This document shows, piece by piece, positions 5,958 through 12,833 of a DNA stretch of 12,880 nt (positions are counted from its first letter, which is position 1; every line of letters starts with the position of its first letter). The notes below the pieces were generated by a model. The model worked only from the letters and a program-made list of their open reading frames with translations. It was not told the DNA's origin and searched no databases. The stretch is taken from the NCBI GenBank assembly GCA_900546455.1, contig URCS01000052.1, positions 1 to 12,880 of the forward strand, in the 5' to 3' direction. A program made the translations under genes and the position numbers. Origin of the DNA: an uncultured Collinsella sp. Its GTDB lineage: Bacteria; Actinomycetota; Coriobacteriia; Coriobacteriales; Coriobacteriaceae.

Positions 5958-6452
5958 TTACTCCTTAACGGTTTTCTGTAGCAGGCAGACGGCCCAGGCG
6001 CCGATTCCCTCGCCCTGGCCTTCCCAACCGAGCTTTTCGGTCGTAGTGGCGGCGACGCCCACGTTTTCGACGTCAACGCCCAGGGCATGGGCAAGGTTGG
6101 CGCGCATGGCATCGCGGTGCGGGGTGATCTTGGGTTGCTGACAGGCAACGGTGCAATCGGCATCGACAAACTCGAAGCCCAGCTCGCGCGCATAGTCCAT
6201 CACGCGAGCGAGCAGCACCATCGAATCGGCACCTTCATAGGCGGGGTCGGTATCGGGGAATAGCTTGCCGATGTCTCCCCCGCGGCAGGCGCCCAGAATA
6301 GCGTCGGCCAAGGCGTGCGCGAGCACATCGGCATCCGAGTGGCCCAGCAGGCCGCGCTCGTAGGGAATGTCGACACCGCCGATGATACATCGACGCCCCT
6401 CCACCAGACGGTGAACGTCGTAGCCATGGCCAATGCGCAGGTTACTGAACAT
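5958..6452 (-). CDS. ispF: 2-C-methyl-D-erythritol 2,4-cyclodiphosphate synthase
   Basis: This 164-residue IspF converts 4-diphosphocytidyl-methylerythritol 2-phosphate to the cyclodiphosphate with loss of CMP, in the MEP isoprenoid pathway. The metal site is visible as GHGYDVH (D12, H14) and H46 in DVLAHALADA. GHSDAD (37-42), FPDTD (65-69), the ATTTEKLG segment (135-142, T138/E139) and the GEGIGA end are also present. An in-frame start 11 codons upstream exists (6485), but ATG 6452 gives the usual N-terminus close to RIGHGYDVH. The 6452 start overlaps the ispD end by 11 bases, with a GAGG-type site upstream, which indicates translational coupling. The enzyme is normally a cytoplasmic homotrimer. 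Confidence 0.95.
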   Translation of the reverse strand: MFSNLRIGHGYDVHRLVEGRRCIIGGVDIPYERGLLGHSDADVLAHALADAILGACRGGDIGKLFPDTDPAYEGADSMVLLARVMDYARELGFEFVDADCTVACQQPKITPHRDAMRANLAHALGVDVENVGVAATTTEKLGWEGQGEGIGAWAVCLLQKTVKE

Positions 6453-7170
6453 GGGGAAGGTCCTCTCCCTCGGCCATGCGGCCAAGCAGAATCGCGGTTA
6501 CGGGACGCAGGTCCTCGGGCACCGTCACCTTAAGGTTATCGCGCGGGCTCTGGACGCAGCGGACGCGCCCACCCATGCGCTCGACCAGCGACGAATCATC
6601 GGTGCCGATAAAGCCCTCGGCAATGGCTGCAGCGTGGGCGCGCTTCATGGCGTCGACGCTAAAGATCTGCGGCGTCTGCGCTGCCCAGTAGAGTTCACGC
6701 GGCGGCGTCTCGACGATATTATCGCCGTCAACGATCTTGAGCGTGTCGATCGCGGGCTGACCGCACACGACACCGTCGAGGGCACGGTCGCTCACGAGCA
6801 CGTCGATAGCGTGGTCGATGGCCTCGGTCGTAATGAGCGGACGAGCGCCGTCGTGGATGGCGACATATTCGAAACCCGCCGGAACCGCATGCACGCCGGC
6901 ACGGGTGGAATCCTGACGGGTATCGCCGGCATCGGCAAAGCTGATGGGCGTGTCATAGTCAAACGGGTCAATGGCCAGGCGGCGCATCTCGGCACGGCGC
7001 TCGGCAGGGCAAACCACGACGATATGGCCGACCTTATCGCTACGATCGAACGCGCGGATGGACCAGCTCATGAGCGGACGGCCCGCCACGTTAACGAGCT
7101 GCTTGCCGCCGGGATTTCCAAAGCGCTGGCCGCTGCCGCCGGCAACGACCACGGCGCATACGGGCGCCAT
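6442..7170 (-). CDS. ispD: 2-C-methyl-D-erythritol 4-phosphate cytidylyltransferase
   Basis: This 242-residue IspD joins CTP and methylerythritol phosphate to give CDP-methylerythritol, the MEP-pathway intermediate that a kinase not seen here (IspE) and then IspF use. The CTP-binding loop VVVAGGSGQRFG-x-x-x-GKQ (7-24; R16, K23), GDTRQDSTRAG (82-92), VAIHDGARPL (103-112; D107, R110) and the C-terminal DNLKVTVPEDL are the family hallmarks. The ATG shares its A with the disA stop (TAATG), and AGGGGA lies seven bases upstream, so translation is coupled to disA. ispD and ispF are separate proteins here, not an IspDF fusion. Confidence 0.96.
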   Translation of the reverse strand: MAPVCAVVVAGGSGQRFGNPGGKQLVNVAGRPLMSWSIRAFDRSDKVGHIVVVCPAERRAEMRRLAIDPFDYDTPISFADAGDTRQDSTRAGVHAVPAGFEYVAIHDGARPLITTEAIDHAIDVLVSDRALDGVVCGQPAIDTLKIVDGDNIVETPPRELYWAAQTPQIFSVDAMKRAHAAAIAEGFIGTDDSSLVERMGGRVRCVQSPRDNLKVTVPEDLRPVTAILLGRMAEGEDLPHVQ

Positions 7171-8237
7171 TATGCGTTCCCCTGTTTGGTGCCCTTCATG
7201 CGGTACAGCGAGTCCGCAAGAATGGCAGGGTTGTTGACGCCAAAGTCGCCCAAGCGCTCCGGATCCTCGCTGATGTCGTCCATGAGCTCCTGCAGCGAGC
7301 CATACTCGTCGACGATCTTCTCGGCCACGCCGTCGCGCACGACGGACACGCGCGAAAGCGTGCGCAGGCCCAGCGGTGTCATGACGGAGTCCTCGTCCAG
7401 GTCGTCGTAACCCAGAACCGCCGCCACATGCTGCGGGTCGGACAGGTCCTTAGGCGTCATGCGAGCGAGCTCGGCGCGAATCTTCTCGGCGTTTGCCTCG
7501 GAGGAATCGCTTGCGTAGTCGCGGATCATCAGGTCGTATTCGGTATCCATGCTGGAGCCCGCGAGCTGCTCGAGCTGCATCTGCACGAGCTTGCCCTGGT
7601 TACCCAGCTTGACGATGCAATCCTTAAGCTCGGTCTTTGCCTGTTGCATGATCTCGAAACTCGAGAAGATGCCGGTGATGTCGGCGAGCGTAACGTAGTC
7701 GTCGAGCTCAAGGGCCGTCAGGCGCAGCAAGGAGCGATCGAGCGACTGACGGGTGGTCTGAAGCGTGGCGACGAGCTGGTTGACCGAGCTCATGATGGTG
7801 GTGACGGGCTGAATCTCGTAGCTCTTGCCGTGAACGTACACGTTAACGACGGCACGGCGAGCCGAAACCGAGATCACGATGGCATCGGTGAGCACCGACA
7901 TGCGAGCGGCAGTACGGTGACGCATGCCCGTCTCACTCGTGGCGAGCGAGGGATCGGGATTGAGGTGGAAGTTGGCGCGCAGGATCTGGGTGAGGTCGCC
8001 ATCGATAACGATGGCGCCGTCCATCTTGGAAAGCTCGAACAGGCGGTTCGAGGTAAACGAAATGTTGAGCGGGAAGCCGTCGTTACCGGCGGCGAGCACG
8101 TTTTCGGTGTCGCCGACACAGATAAGGGCGCCCAGGTGACCAGCAATGATCATGTCGAGGGCGGTGCGGATCGGCTGGCCAGGTGCCGTCAGGCGAATGG
8201 CCTGTTCCATACGCTTTTGCAGCTCGTTCTTATCCAA
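7170..8237 (-). CDS. disA: DNA-integrity scanning diadenylate cyclase DisA
   Basis: This 355-residue DisA condenses two ATP into the second messenger c-di-AMP and in other bacteria scans DNA for branched lesions. The diadenylate cyclase domain (about 1-145) has the DGA motif (KMDGAIVID, 73-75) and the RHR motif (GMRHRTAARMS, 106-108). A helical spine (about 150-280) is followed by a C-terminal helix-hairpin-helix domain (GLRTLSRVSVVRDGVAEKI...), which binds branched DNA in the family. The start is TTG at 8237, read with GGGAG 7 bases upstream. The nearby ATG at 8242 is out of frame. It appears to be the first gene of the operon. The usual upstream neighbour radA is absent, replaced by the divergent mntP, and no clear promoter could be picked. 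Confidence 0.95.
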   Translation of the reverse strand: MDKNELQKRMEQAIRLTAPGQPIRTALDMIIAGHLGALICVGDTENVLAAGNDGFPLNISFTSNRLFELSKMDGAIVIDGDLTQILRANFHLNPDPSLATSETGMRHRTAARMSVLTDAIVISVSARRAVVNVYVHGKSYEIQPVTTIMSSVNQLVATLQTTRQSLDRSLLRLTALELDDYVTLADITGIFSSFEIMQQAKTELKDCIVKLGNQGKLVQMQLEQLAGSSMDTEYDLMIRDYASDSSEANAEKIRAELARMTPKDLSDPQHVAAVLGYDDLDEDSVMTPLGLRTLSRVSVVRDGVAEKIVDEYGSLQELMDDISEDPERLGDFGVNNPAILADSLYRMKGTKQGNA

Positions 8238-8376
8238 GGCATCGCTCCCATCGTATACGCTCCATAAACGTCAATAAGTTTCTCACGGTTTGCCCCTGTG
8301 ACGCCCGCAAAATCCGATGCTTACAGAATGAGCGAACACAGCTGAGAGCCCCAATCCAAATGAGCTGCTTATGTGG

Positions 8377-8382
8377 TAGCAT
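8377..8382 (+). promoter_or_regulatory. Possible extended -10 of the mntP riboswitch transcript
   Basis: The sequence TGG-TAGCAT (8374-8382) fits an extended -10. It would start RNA near 8389, just before the aptamer P1 stem. No good -35 is visible. Confidence 0.4.
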
Positions 8383-8396
8383 CGGGATTCGCATAA

Positions 8397-8494
8397 ATGA
8401 GGGAGTAGTCGCGTGATCGGGTTCGCCTCCGGTGGCGCGGCAAGTCAACACACTGGCCGATGCGGCCTGGCTTGCCTTAATGAACGAGACTCGT
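8397..8494 (+). promoter_or_regulatory. yybP-ykoY (manganese) riboswitch aptamer
   Basis: The conserved 5' GGGAGTAG (8401-8408) and 3' ACGAGAC (8484-8490) segments of the yybP-ykoY class are present. They are closed by a P1 stem, ATGAG (8397-8401) with CTCGT (8490-8494). An internal arm GGCAAG/CTTGCC with a GGCC/GGCC tip lies in between. The class senses Mn2+ and commonly controls Mn exporters, which matches mntP directly downstream. The 3' strand of P1 is shared with the terminator at 8489-8531, so Mn2+ binding should block termination (an ON switch). That logic is inferred. Confidence 0.85.
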
Positions 8495-8531
8495 GGCTGT
8501 GCGCGCAACGCGTACGCCACGGGTCTTTTTT
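8489..8531 (+). terminator. Riboswitch expression-platform terminator
   Basis: ACTCGTGGC (8489-8497) pairs with GCCACGGGT (8516-8524), extended past a bulged T by GTGCGCG-CAA-CGCGTAC. A C and six T residues (8526-8531) follow. It overlaps aptamer P1 at 8490-8494, so the two folds exclude each other. It lies 54 bases before the mntP ATG. Confidence 0.85.
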
Positions 8532-8584
8532 GTTACTCCCCCAAGAGGTACACGCGGGCCCGCCCGCAGAGAGGGAGCCAGACT

Positions 8585-9163
8585 ATGGGACTCGCAGAGC
8601 TCGTATTGCTCGCCGTTGGCCTTTCGATGGACGCCTTTGCCGTTTCCATCTGCAAGGGCCTTGGCATGAAGAAGATCAACCTTAAAGTTGCCGTGGTGCT
8701 CGGCTTGTTCTTTGGCGGCTTTCAGGCCGGCATGCCCGTAATCGGATGGGCGCTCGGCAGTCAATTCATGGGCATCATCGGACCCATCGACCATTGGATC
8801 GCCTTTATCCTGCTCGCCTTTATCGGTGGCAAAATGTTGTGGGAGGCCTTTACCGAAGACGAGGATGAAGGCGACGGCAAGGATGCCGAAAAGATTGACC
8901 TGGGCGAGTACCTGATCCTCGCCATCGCCACCTCGATTGACGCCCTGGCCGTGGGCATCTCGTTCGCCGCGCTTTCCGTCGACATCGTTCCCGCCGTGTC
9001 GCTCATAGGCATCACGACCTTCATCTTCTCCGTTGCCGGCGTGGCGATTGGCCGCATCTTTGGCGCGCGCTACGAAAAGCCCGCCACCATCGTGGGCGGC
9101 GTTGTGCTCATCCTCATCGGCCTCAAGATTTTGCTGGAGCACCTAGGGATTTTAGTGCTGTAA
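8585..9163 (+). CDS. mntP: Manganese efflux pump MntP
   Basis: This 192-residue integral membrane protein of the MntP (DUF204) family exports Mn2+ from the cytoplasm. Six hydrophobic segments can be seen, at about 4-22, 33-55, 68-86, 108-130, 135-157 and 168-188. The two half-repeats carry the conserved aspartates in SMDAFAVS (D16) and SIDALAVG (D119). An acidic cytoplasmic loop EDEDEGDGKD (91-100) connects the halves. I chose ATG 8585, which has GGGAG upstream and gives the usual family length. A longer frame from 8432 would run through the riboswitch. Regulation by the upstream Mn2+ riboswitch supports the assignment. Transcription ends at the hairpin at 9192-9225. Confidence 0.95.
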   Translation: MGLAELVLLAVGLSMDAFAVSICKGLGMKKINLKVAVVLGLFFGGFQAGMPVIGWALGSQFMGIIGPIDHWIAFILLAFIGGKMLWEAFTEDEDEGDGKDAEKIDLGEYLILAIATSIDALAVGISFAALSVDIVPAVSLIGITTFIFSVAGVAIGRIFGARYEKPATIVGGVVLILIGLKILLEHLGILVL

Positions 9164-9191
9164 AACACCCTTCAAAACTAAACGTCCGTAT

Positions 9192-9225
9192 AAGGCCTCA
9201 TGCAGAGTTTTGCATGAGGCCTTTT
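9192..9225 (+). terminator. Terminator of mntP, containing a hip operator-like box
   Basis: GGCCTCATGCA (9194-9204) pairs perfectly with TGCATGAGGCC (9211-9221), followed by TTTT and preceded by AA. The loop side contains ATGCAGAGTTTTGCATG (9200-9216), the first of three near-identical boxes ahead of hipB. Confidence 0.85.
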
Positions 9226-9269
9226 CATGCAGACTTTTGCATGTCATACTAGGATGCAAAAGCCTGCAC
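9200..9269 (+). promoter_or_regulatory. hipBA promoter with three operator-like boxes
   Basis: The boxes are ATGCAGAGTTTTGCATG (9200-9216), ATGCAGACTTTTGCATG (9227-9243) and, inverted, GATGCAAAAGCCTGCAC (9253-9269). Their starts are 27 and 26 bp apart. A promoter with -35 TTTTCA (9222-9227), a 17-bp spacer and extended -10 TGT-CATACT (9245-9250) lies between and over boxes 2 and 3, so occupied boxes would block RNA polymerase. Autorepression by HipB, helped by HipA, is known for this module type. The exact sites here are inferred. Confidence 0.7.
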
Positions 9270-9283
9270 GTTAGGAGATAGCC

Positions 9284-9751
9284 GTGGATACCCTTCCCAT
9301 CACCACACCACGCCAAGCTGGCATCTACGTGCGCCAGGCACGCGAGACTCAGGGTCTCACCCGTGCCACCCTCGCCAAAAAGGCCGGTGTTTCGGAGCGC
9401 CTGCTTGCATCGCTCGAGCTAGGAGACGCCACCGGCATTCGACTCGACAAGTTGCTGGTGATTTTCGACGCTCTTGGACTGGCGCTCGCAGCACAAGGAG
9501 ATATAAGCAAAACGAAAAATGAGCACCCAGTCGACGCCCCGCATGCTGATCAACCTTGCAGCACCTCCAGACGCCATCACGCCCAACGTCTTCATCATCG
9601 CAACCGTCGCAGCACAACCATTCCGGCTCTTGCAGATACCCCCCTTACGTCCGAGCTCTACGACAGGGCCTTCGCCGATTTCGCCATGTCCAATCTCGGA
9701 GTCTCGATTGCCGCAAACGCATCTAACCAAACCAAGCCCGAAGGGAAATAG
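9284..9751 (+). CDS. hipB: HipB-type antitoxin, XRE-family DNA-binding protein
   Basis: This 155-residue protein has a Cro/C1-type helix-turn-helix at about residues 8-72 (IYVRQARETQGLTRATLAKKAGV..., with LLASLELGDATGIRLDKLL). After that comes a polar His/Arg/Pro-rich stretch (about 73-112, with RRHHAQRLHHRNRR) and a C-terminal segment PLTSELYDRAFADFAMSNLGVS. The start is GTG 9284, with AGGAG seven bases upstream. HipB antitoxins bind and neutralise the HipA kinase and repress their own operon. Here hipA follows after 3 bases in the same frame and the operator-like boxes lie upstream. The protein is longer than E. coli HipB (88 residues) because of the linker and tail. The linker is disordered-looking, and a compensated frameshift within it cannot be excluded. 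Confidence 0.85.
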   Translation: MDTLPITTPRQAGIYVRQARETQGLTRATLAKKAGVSERLLASLELGDATGIRLDKLLVIFDALGLALAAQGDISKTKNEHPVDAPHADQPCSTSRRHHAQRLHHRNRRSTTIPALADTPLTSELYDRAFADFAMSNLGVSIAANASNQTKPEGK

Positions 9752-9754
9752 CCA

Positions 9755-11059
9755 ATGGCCAGAACATCACTTCGGACCATTATTTGCGGCGTACCTGCGG
9801 GAACGCTCACGCAAGATGAGAACGGTCTTATCAGCTTTACCTACGATCATGACTATGACGGGCCAGCCCTATCGACCAACATACCCGTATCAAATCGCAC
9901 ATACGGCCAACAGGTCATGAATCCGTACTTGTTTGGCCTTCTACCCGACAGCGAGGACCAACGAAAAGCGATTGCCGCCGAATTCAACGTTAGGCCCAAC
10001 AATCCCGTTGCGTTGCTCAGCCATATCGGACTCGACTGTCCGGGCGGAGTGCAGTTTTGTGCCGAAGAAGATGCCGACGCCGTCCTGCATCGCGCTGGCG
10101 AATACCGCCCTATAGACAACCACGAAATTGCTCTTCGTCTCAAGTCGATCAGAGATGACCGCGATGCATCGTGGATGGGTCTAGATGAAAGTTGGTCACT
10201 TGGAGGCAACCAGGGCAAGTTCGCGCTCGCGTTCATAAACGGCCGCTGGTGCGAATGCATGGGCTCCTCGCCCACGACGCATATTTTCAAAAATGGCGTT
10301 ATCGGATTTAAACTCGAGGCTCTCAATGAGTTTGTCTGCATGAAAAGCGCCCAGCGCGCCGGCATCGCAACGGCAAACGTCGAATATCGTATGTTTGAGG
10401 ACGAACCTGCCCTCATTGTTGAGCGCTATGACCGCGTGAAAGTCAAAGACGGAACGATCAGGCGCCTACATCAAGAAGACCTCTGTCAGGCACTTGGGGT
10501 GATGCCCGCCCAAAAGTACACGGCAGACGGCGGCCCGACCACACGCGACATTCAAGAGCTCCTCGTAAATACGAGCCACCATCAACTTAACCTGTATCTG
10601 TTTACGCAGATACTTTTCTTTAACGCCATCATCGGCGCACCGGATGCGCACGCGAAAAACTATTCCCTGCTCCTTGGAAACGACGGCGCAGCCATGATGG
10701 CTCGAATGTACGATGTCGCGTCGGGTTTGGCGTATGAGCGCATGCGCCGCCGGGCGCGCCTTGCCATGAGCGTTGGCGGCGAAAATCGTGTGGGGTGCAT
10801 CGGTCCAGGCGCTATCCGCCGATACCACGGTATGGGCGACCCCACGCTGGAGGCGACGCTCACCGATGCCGGGCTATCCGAGAAGTTTTGCTTTGCGACC
10901 ATGATGGACCTCGCCTACGAGGTACCCATTTGCATGGAAGAGGTCATGGACGAATACGCCGACCTGCCCGGCATGGCGGACCTGCGCGAGCATATGCTCG
11001 GCCCCGTCCGCGAAAACTGCCAGCGCGCCCTCGACCTCATCAGGGCAGAAATGGACTAG
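9755..11059 (+). CDS. hipA: HipA-type serine/threonine kinase toxin
   Basis: This 434-residue protein has the full HipA layout. The N-terminal domain (about 1-100) contains YLFGLLPDSEDQR and the GLDCPGGVQF segment. The ATP-pocket loop is SWSLGGNQGKFAL (146-158, S148 at the position of the inhibitory autophosphorylation site). PTTHIFK (173-179), LIVERYDR and RLHQEDLCQALG (238-248) are HipA hallmarks. The catalytic loop is GAPDAHAKNYSLLL (D297, K301, N302) and the metal aspartate is in RMYDVASG (D320). Family members phosphorylate aminoacyl-tRNA synthetases (GltX, TrpS) and induce dormancy. The target here is not shown. It appears intact. It is co-transcribed with hipB and ends against the pepD terminator. 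E. coli HipA is 440 residues. Confidence 0.92.
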   Translation: MARTSLRTIICGVPAGTLTQDENGLISFTYDHDYDGPALSTNIPVSNRTYGQQVMNPYLFGLLPDSEDQRKAIAAEFNVRPNNPVALLSHIGLDCPGGVQFCAEEDADAVLHRAGEYRPIDNHEIALRLKSIRDDRDASWMGLDESWSLGGNQGKFALAFINGRWCECMGSSPTTHIFKNGVIGFKLEALNEFVCMKSAQRAGIATANVEYRMFEDEPALIVERYDRVKVKDGTIRRLHQEDLCQALGVMPAQKYTADGGPTTRDIQELLVNTSHHQLNLYLFTQILFFNAIIGAPDAHAKNYSLLLGNDGAAMMARMYDVASGLAYERMRRRARLAMSVGGENRVGCIGPGAIRRYHGMGDPTLEATLTDAGLSEKFCFATMMDLAYEVPICMEEVMDEYADLPGMADLREHMLGPVRENCQRALDLIRAEMD

Positions 11060-11081
11060 GTGGCCGTAATTTCGCAATTAT

Positions 11082-11131
11082 CAAACAAAAGAGAGGGGGC
11101 ACCCGTCGCAAAAGACCGGGTGCCCCCTCTC
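11082..11131 (-). terminator. Terminator of pepD
   Basis: A perfect 15-bp stem (11091-11105 with 11117-11131) has an 11-nt loop. It is followed on the minus strand by TTTTGTTTGATAATT. The plus-strand tail is not T-rich, so it acts mainly for pepD, though it may also stop hipA transcripts coming the other way. Confidence 0.85.
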
Positions 11132-11186
11132 ATAATGTCATTTGCAATCCGCTAGCACGTGGCTCGGACTGCTGCTAGCGCAACCT

Positions 11187-12644
11187 TTACGCAGCGAGGC
11201 GCTTGAGGACGTCGATGAGCAGCTCGTAGAAGCGCTCGGCAGAAGCGAGCTCCATGCTCTCGTCCGGGGTATGGACATCGGAGAGCGTCGGGCCCACGGC
11301 GATGGCGTCCAGGCCGTGCAGAGCCTCGGCAAACAGGCCGCACTCAAGGCCGGCGTGAATGGACTCGATGCGCAGCTCGGAGCCAAAGAGCTCTCGATAG
11401 CTCTCGACAAAGACTTCGCGGACCGGCGAATGCTCGGCATAGCTCCAGCCGGGATACTCAAACTCAAACTTGGCGTCGAAGCCCAGGACATCGGCCAGCG
11501 TCTGCAGACGGTCCTTGAACTCGTTCTGCAGCGAGGTGATCGAAGAGCGCGGGGACAGCATAATCTTGACCTCGTCATCGGAGGTGGCGACCACGCCGAT
11601 GTTGGAGGAAACCTCGACGGAGCCGTCGGTGGCGACGTTGCGGCGAATCACGCCGTTAGGGGCAAGGCGCAGGGCGCGGATGAGGGCAAGCGCGGACTTC
11701 TGGTCCATGGCCTCAACCTCGGCGTCGTCGGCAATCTCGACGGTGCAAGTAAAGCCGGGGTCGAAGACCTCGAGCTCGGCAGTGACGTCGGCGATGATGC
11801 CCTTTGCGATCTGGGCCGCGGCCTCGGCGGCAGCGTGGTCGGCGTAGACCAGAACAGCCTTGCACTCACGGTTGATGGCGTTGTCCTTGGTGCCGCCGTT
11901 AAAGCTAACGATGGCGGGCTCGCCGGCAACCATCAGGCGGTCGATGATGCGGGCCATGATGAGGTTGCCGTTGCCGCGCTCCAGGTTGATATCGCTGCCG
12001 GAGTGGCCGCCCAGCAGGCCGGAGATGTCGAGCGTGAGGGTGCTACCGGTCTTGTGCTCGCGCGCGATCGGGCAGGTGTAGGTAACGACGACGCCGCCGG
12101 CACAGCTGACGGTGGCAACGCCCTCTTCCTCGGAGTCAAGGTTGATCATGGTGCGGGCGCTAATCTGGGACTTGTCGAGCGTCTCGGCGCCGACCAGGCC
12201 AGTCTCCTCGTCGGTGGTGAACACGCACTCGAGGGCCGGATGGGTAATCGAATCGTCGTTGAGCACGGTAAGCATAAGCGCGACGGCAATACCGTTGTCG
12301 GCGCCCAGAGTGGTGCCGTTAGCGGTGAGGACGCCGTCCTTGACGACCAGGTCGATACCATCGGTCGTAAAGTCGTGCTCAACGGAGCCCAACTTGTCGC
12401 ACACCATATCGATGTGGCCCTGCAGCATCACGGTCGGGGCATTCTCGGCACCGGCAGATGCGGGCTTGCGAATGATGACGTTGTAGACCTCGTCCTGGTA
12501 CACATCGAGACCGCGCTCCTTGGCAAACGCAACCAGGAAATCGCTGATGCCCTTCTCGTTGCCAGACCCACGGGGGATCGCGCTGACCTCCTCAAAGAAA
12601 TGGAACAGCTGGGCGGGCTCGTAGCCGGTAATCTTGTAGTCCAT
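11187..12644 (-). CDS. pepD: Aminoacyl-histidine dipeptidase (M20 family)
   Basis: This 485-residue cytosolic metallopeptidase of the PepD type cleaves Xaa-His and other dipeptides. The dizinc site of the M20 family is visible: LQGHIDMVCDK (H77, D79), LGADNGIAVA (D116, bridging), TTDEETGLVGA (E146/E147) and INLDSEEEG (D170). The lid or dimerisation domain contains SGLLGGHSGSDIN (208-220, H214), and a late HAGLECGLF carries the last ligand. The length equals that of E. coli PepD. ATG 12644 is chosen because AAGGAGG lies just upstream and MDYKITGYEPAQLFHFFEE is the expected N-terminus. The longer frame to 12749 runs into the promoter region. It is a single-gene transcription unit, convergent with hipA. 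Confidence 0.95.
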   Translation of the reverse strand: MDYKITGYEPAQLFHFFEEVSAIPRGSGNEKGISDFLVAFAKERGLDVYQDEVYNVIIRKPASAGAENAPTVMLQGHIDMVCDKLGSVEHDFTTDGIDLVVKDGVLTANGTTLGADNGIAVALMLTVLNDDSITHPALECVFTTDEETGLVGAETLDKSQISARTMINLDSEEEGVATVSCAGGVVVTYTCPIAREHKTGSTLTLDISGLLGGHSGSDINLERGNGNLIMARIIDRLMVAGEPAIVSFNGGTKDNAINRECKAVLVYADHAAAEAAAQIAKGIIADVTAELEVFDPGFTCTVEIADDAEVEAMDQKSALALIRALRLAPNGVIRRNVATDGSVEVSSNIGVVATSDDEVKIMLSPRSSITSLQNEFKDRLQTLADVLGFDAKFEFEYPGWSYAEHSPVREVFVESYRELFGSELRIESIHAGLECGLFAEALHGLDAIAVGPTLSDVHTPDESMELASAERFYELLIDVLKRLAA

Positions 12645-12688
12645 GGTGCCTCCTTGGCGCAACTGGTTAGACAGTAAGACATGCGACT

Positions 12689-12717
12689 TGTATATTCCCA
12701 GACTTTGCGTGCATAAA
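12689..12717 (-). promoter_or_regulatory. Possible pepD promoter
   Basis: The minus strand has TTTATG (12712-12717), a 17-bp spacer and TATACA (12689-12694), which would give a leader of about 40 nt before the pepD ATG. The -35 is weak. Confidence 0.4.
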
Positions 12718-12801
12718 CCAGTCGAAAACGCCGAGCGCCCTCGCATCATCGGCTAACGGTGGACCGTATAGCGTAACGGTCACAACTTCCGCAGCTCTAC
12801 A

Positions 12802-12833
12802 AATCGAGGCGCCCTTTCCGGAGCGCCTCGATT
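12802..12833. terminator. Hairpin, terminator-like, right edge
   Basis: AATCGAGGCGC (12802-12812) pairs perfectly with GCGCCTCGATT (12823-12833) around a 10-nt loop. The minus-strand tail starts TTTG but is short. It could end a minus-strand gene that lies beyond the window. No gene is seen between pepD and the window end. Confidence 0.4.

Noticed and set aside
6453..6485. Longer IspF start at 6485
   Set aside because: The added residues MAAWPRERTFP come from within ispD, and the family begins close to RIGHGYDVH. ATG 6452 fits better.
2670..8267. Long plus-strand frames opposite yacP, rlmB, cysS, ispD and disA
   Set aside because: They are antisense shadows typical of GC-rich DNA. The minus-strand proteins have complete catalytic motifs and good start sites.
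8432..8584. N-terminal extension of MntP from an upstream ATG
   Set aside because: The stretch is the riboswitch aptamer and terminator. Starting at 8585 gives the normal family length and a proper ribosome binding site.
11142..12677. 511-codon plus-strand frame opposite pepD
   Set aside because: It is a shadow of pepD: glycine/aspartate/valine-rich without any recognisable domain, while the opposite strand encodes a full M20 peptidase.
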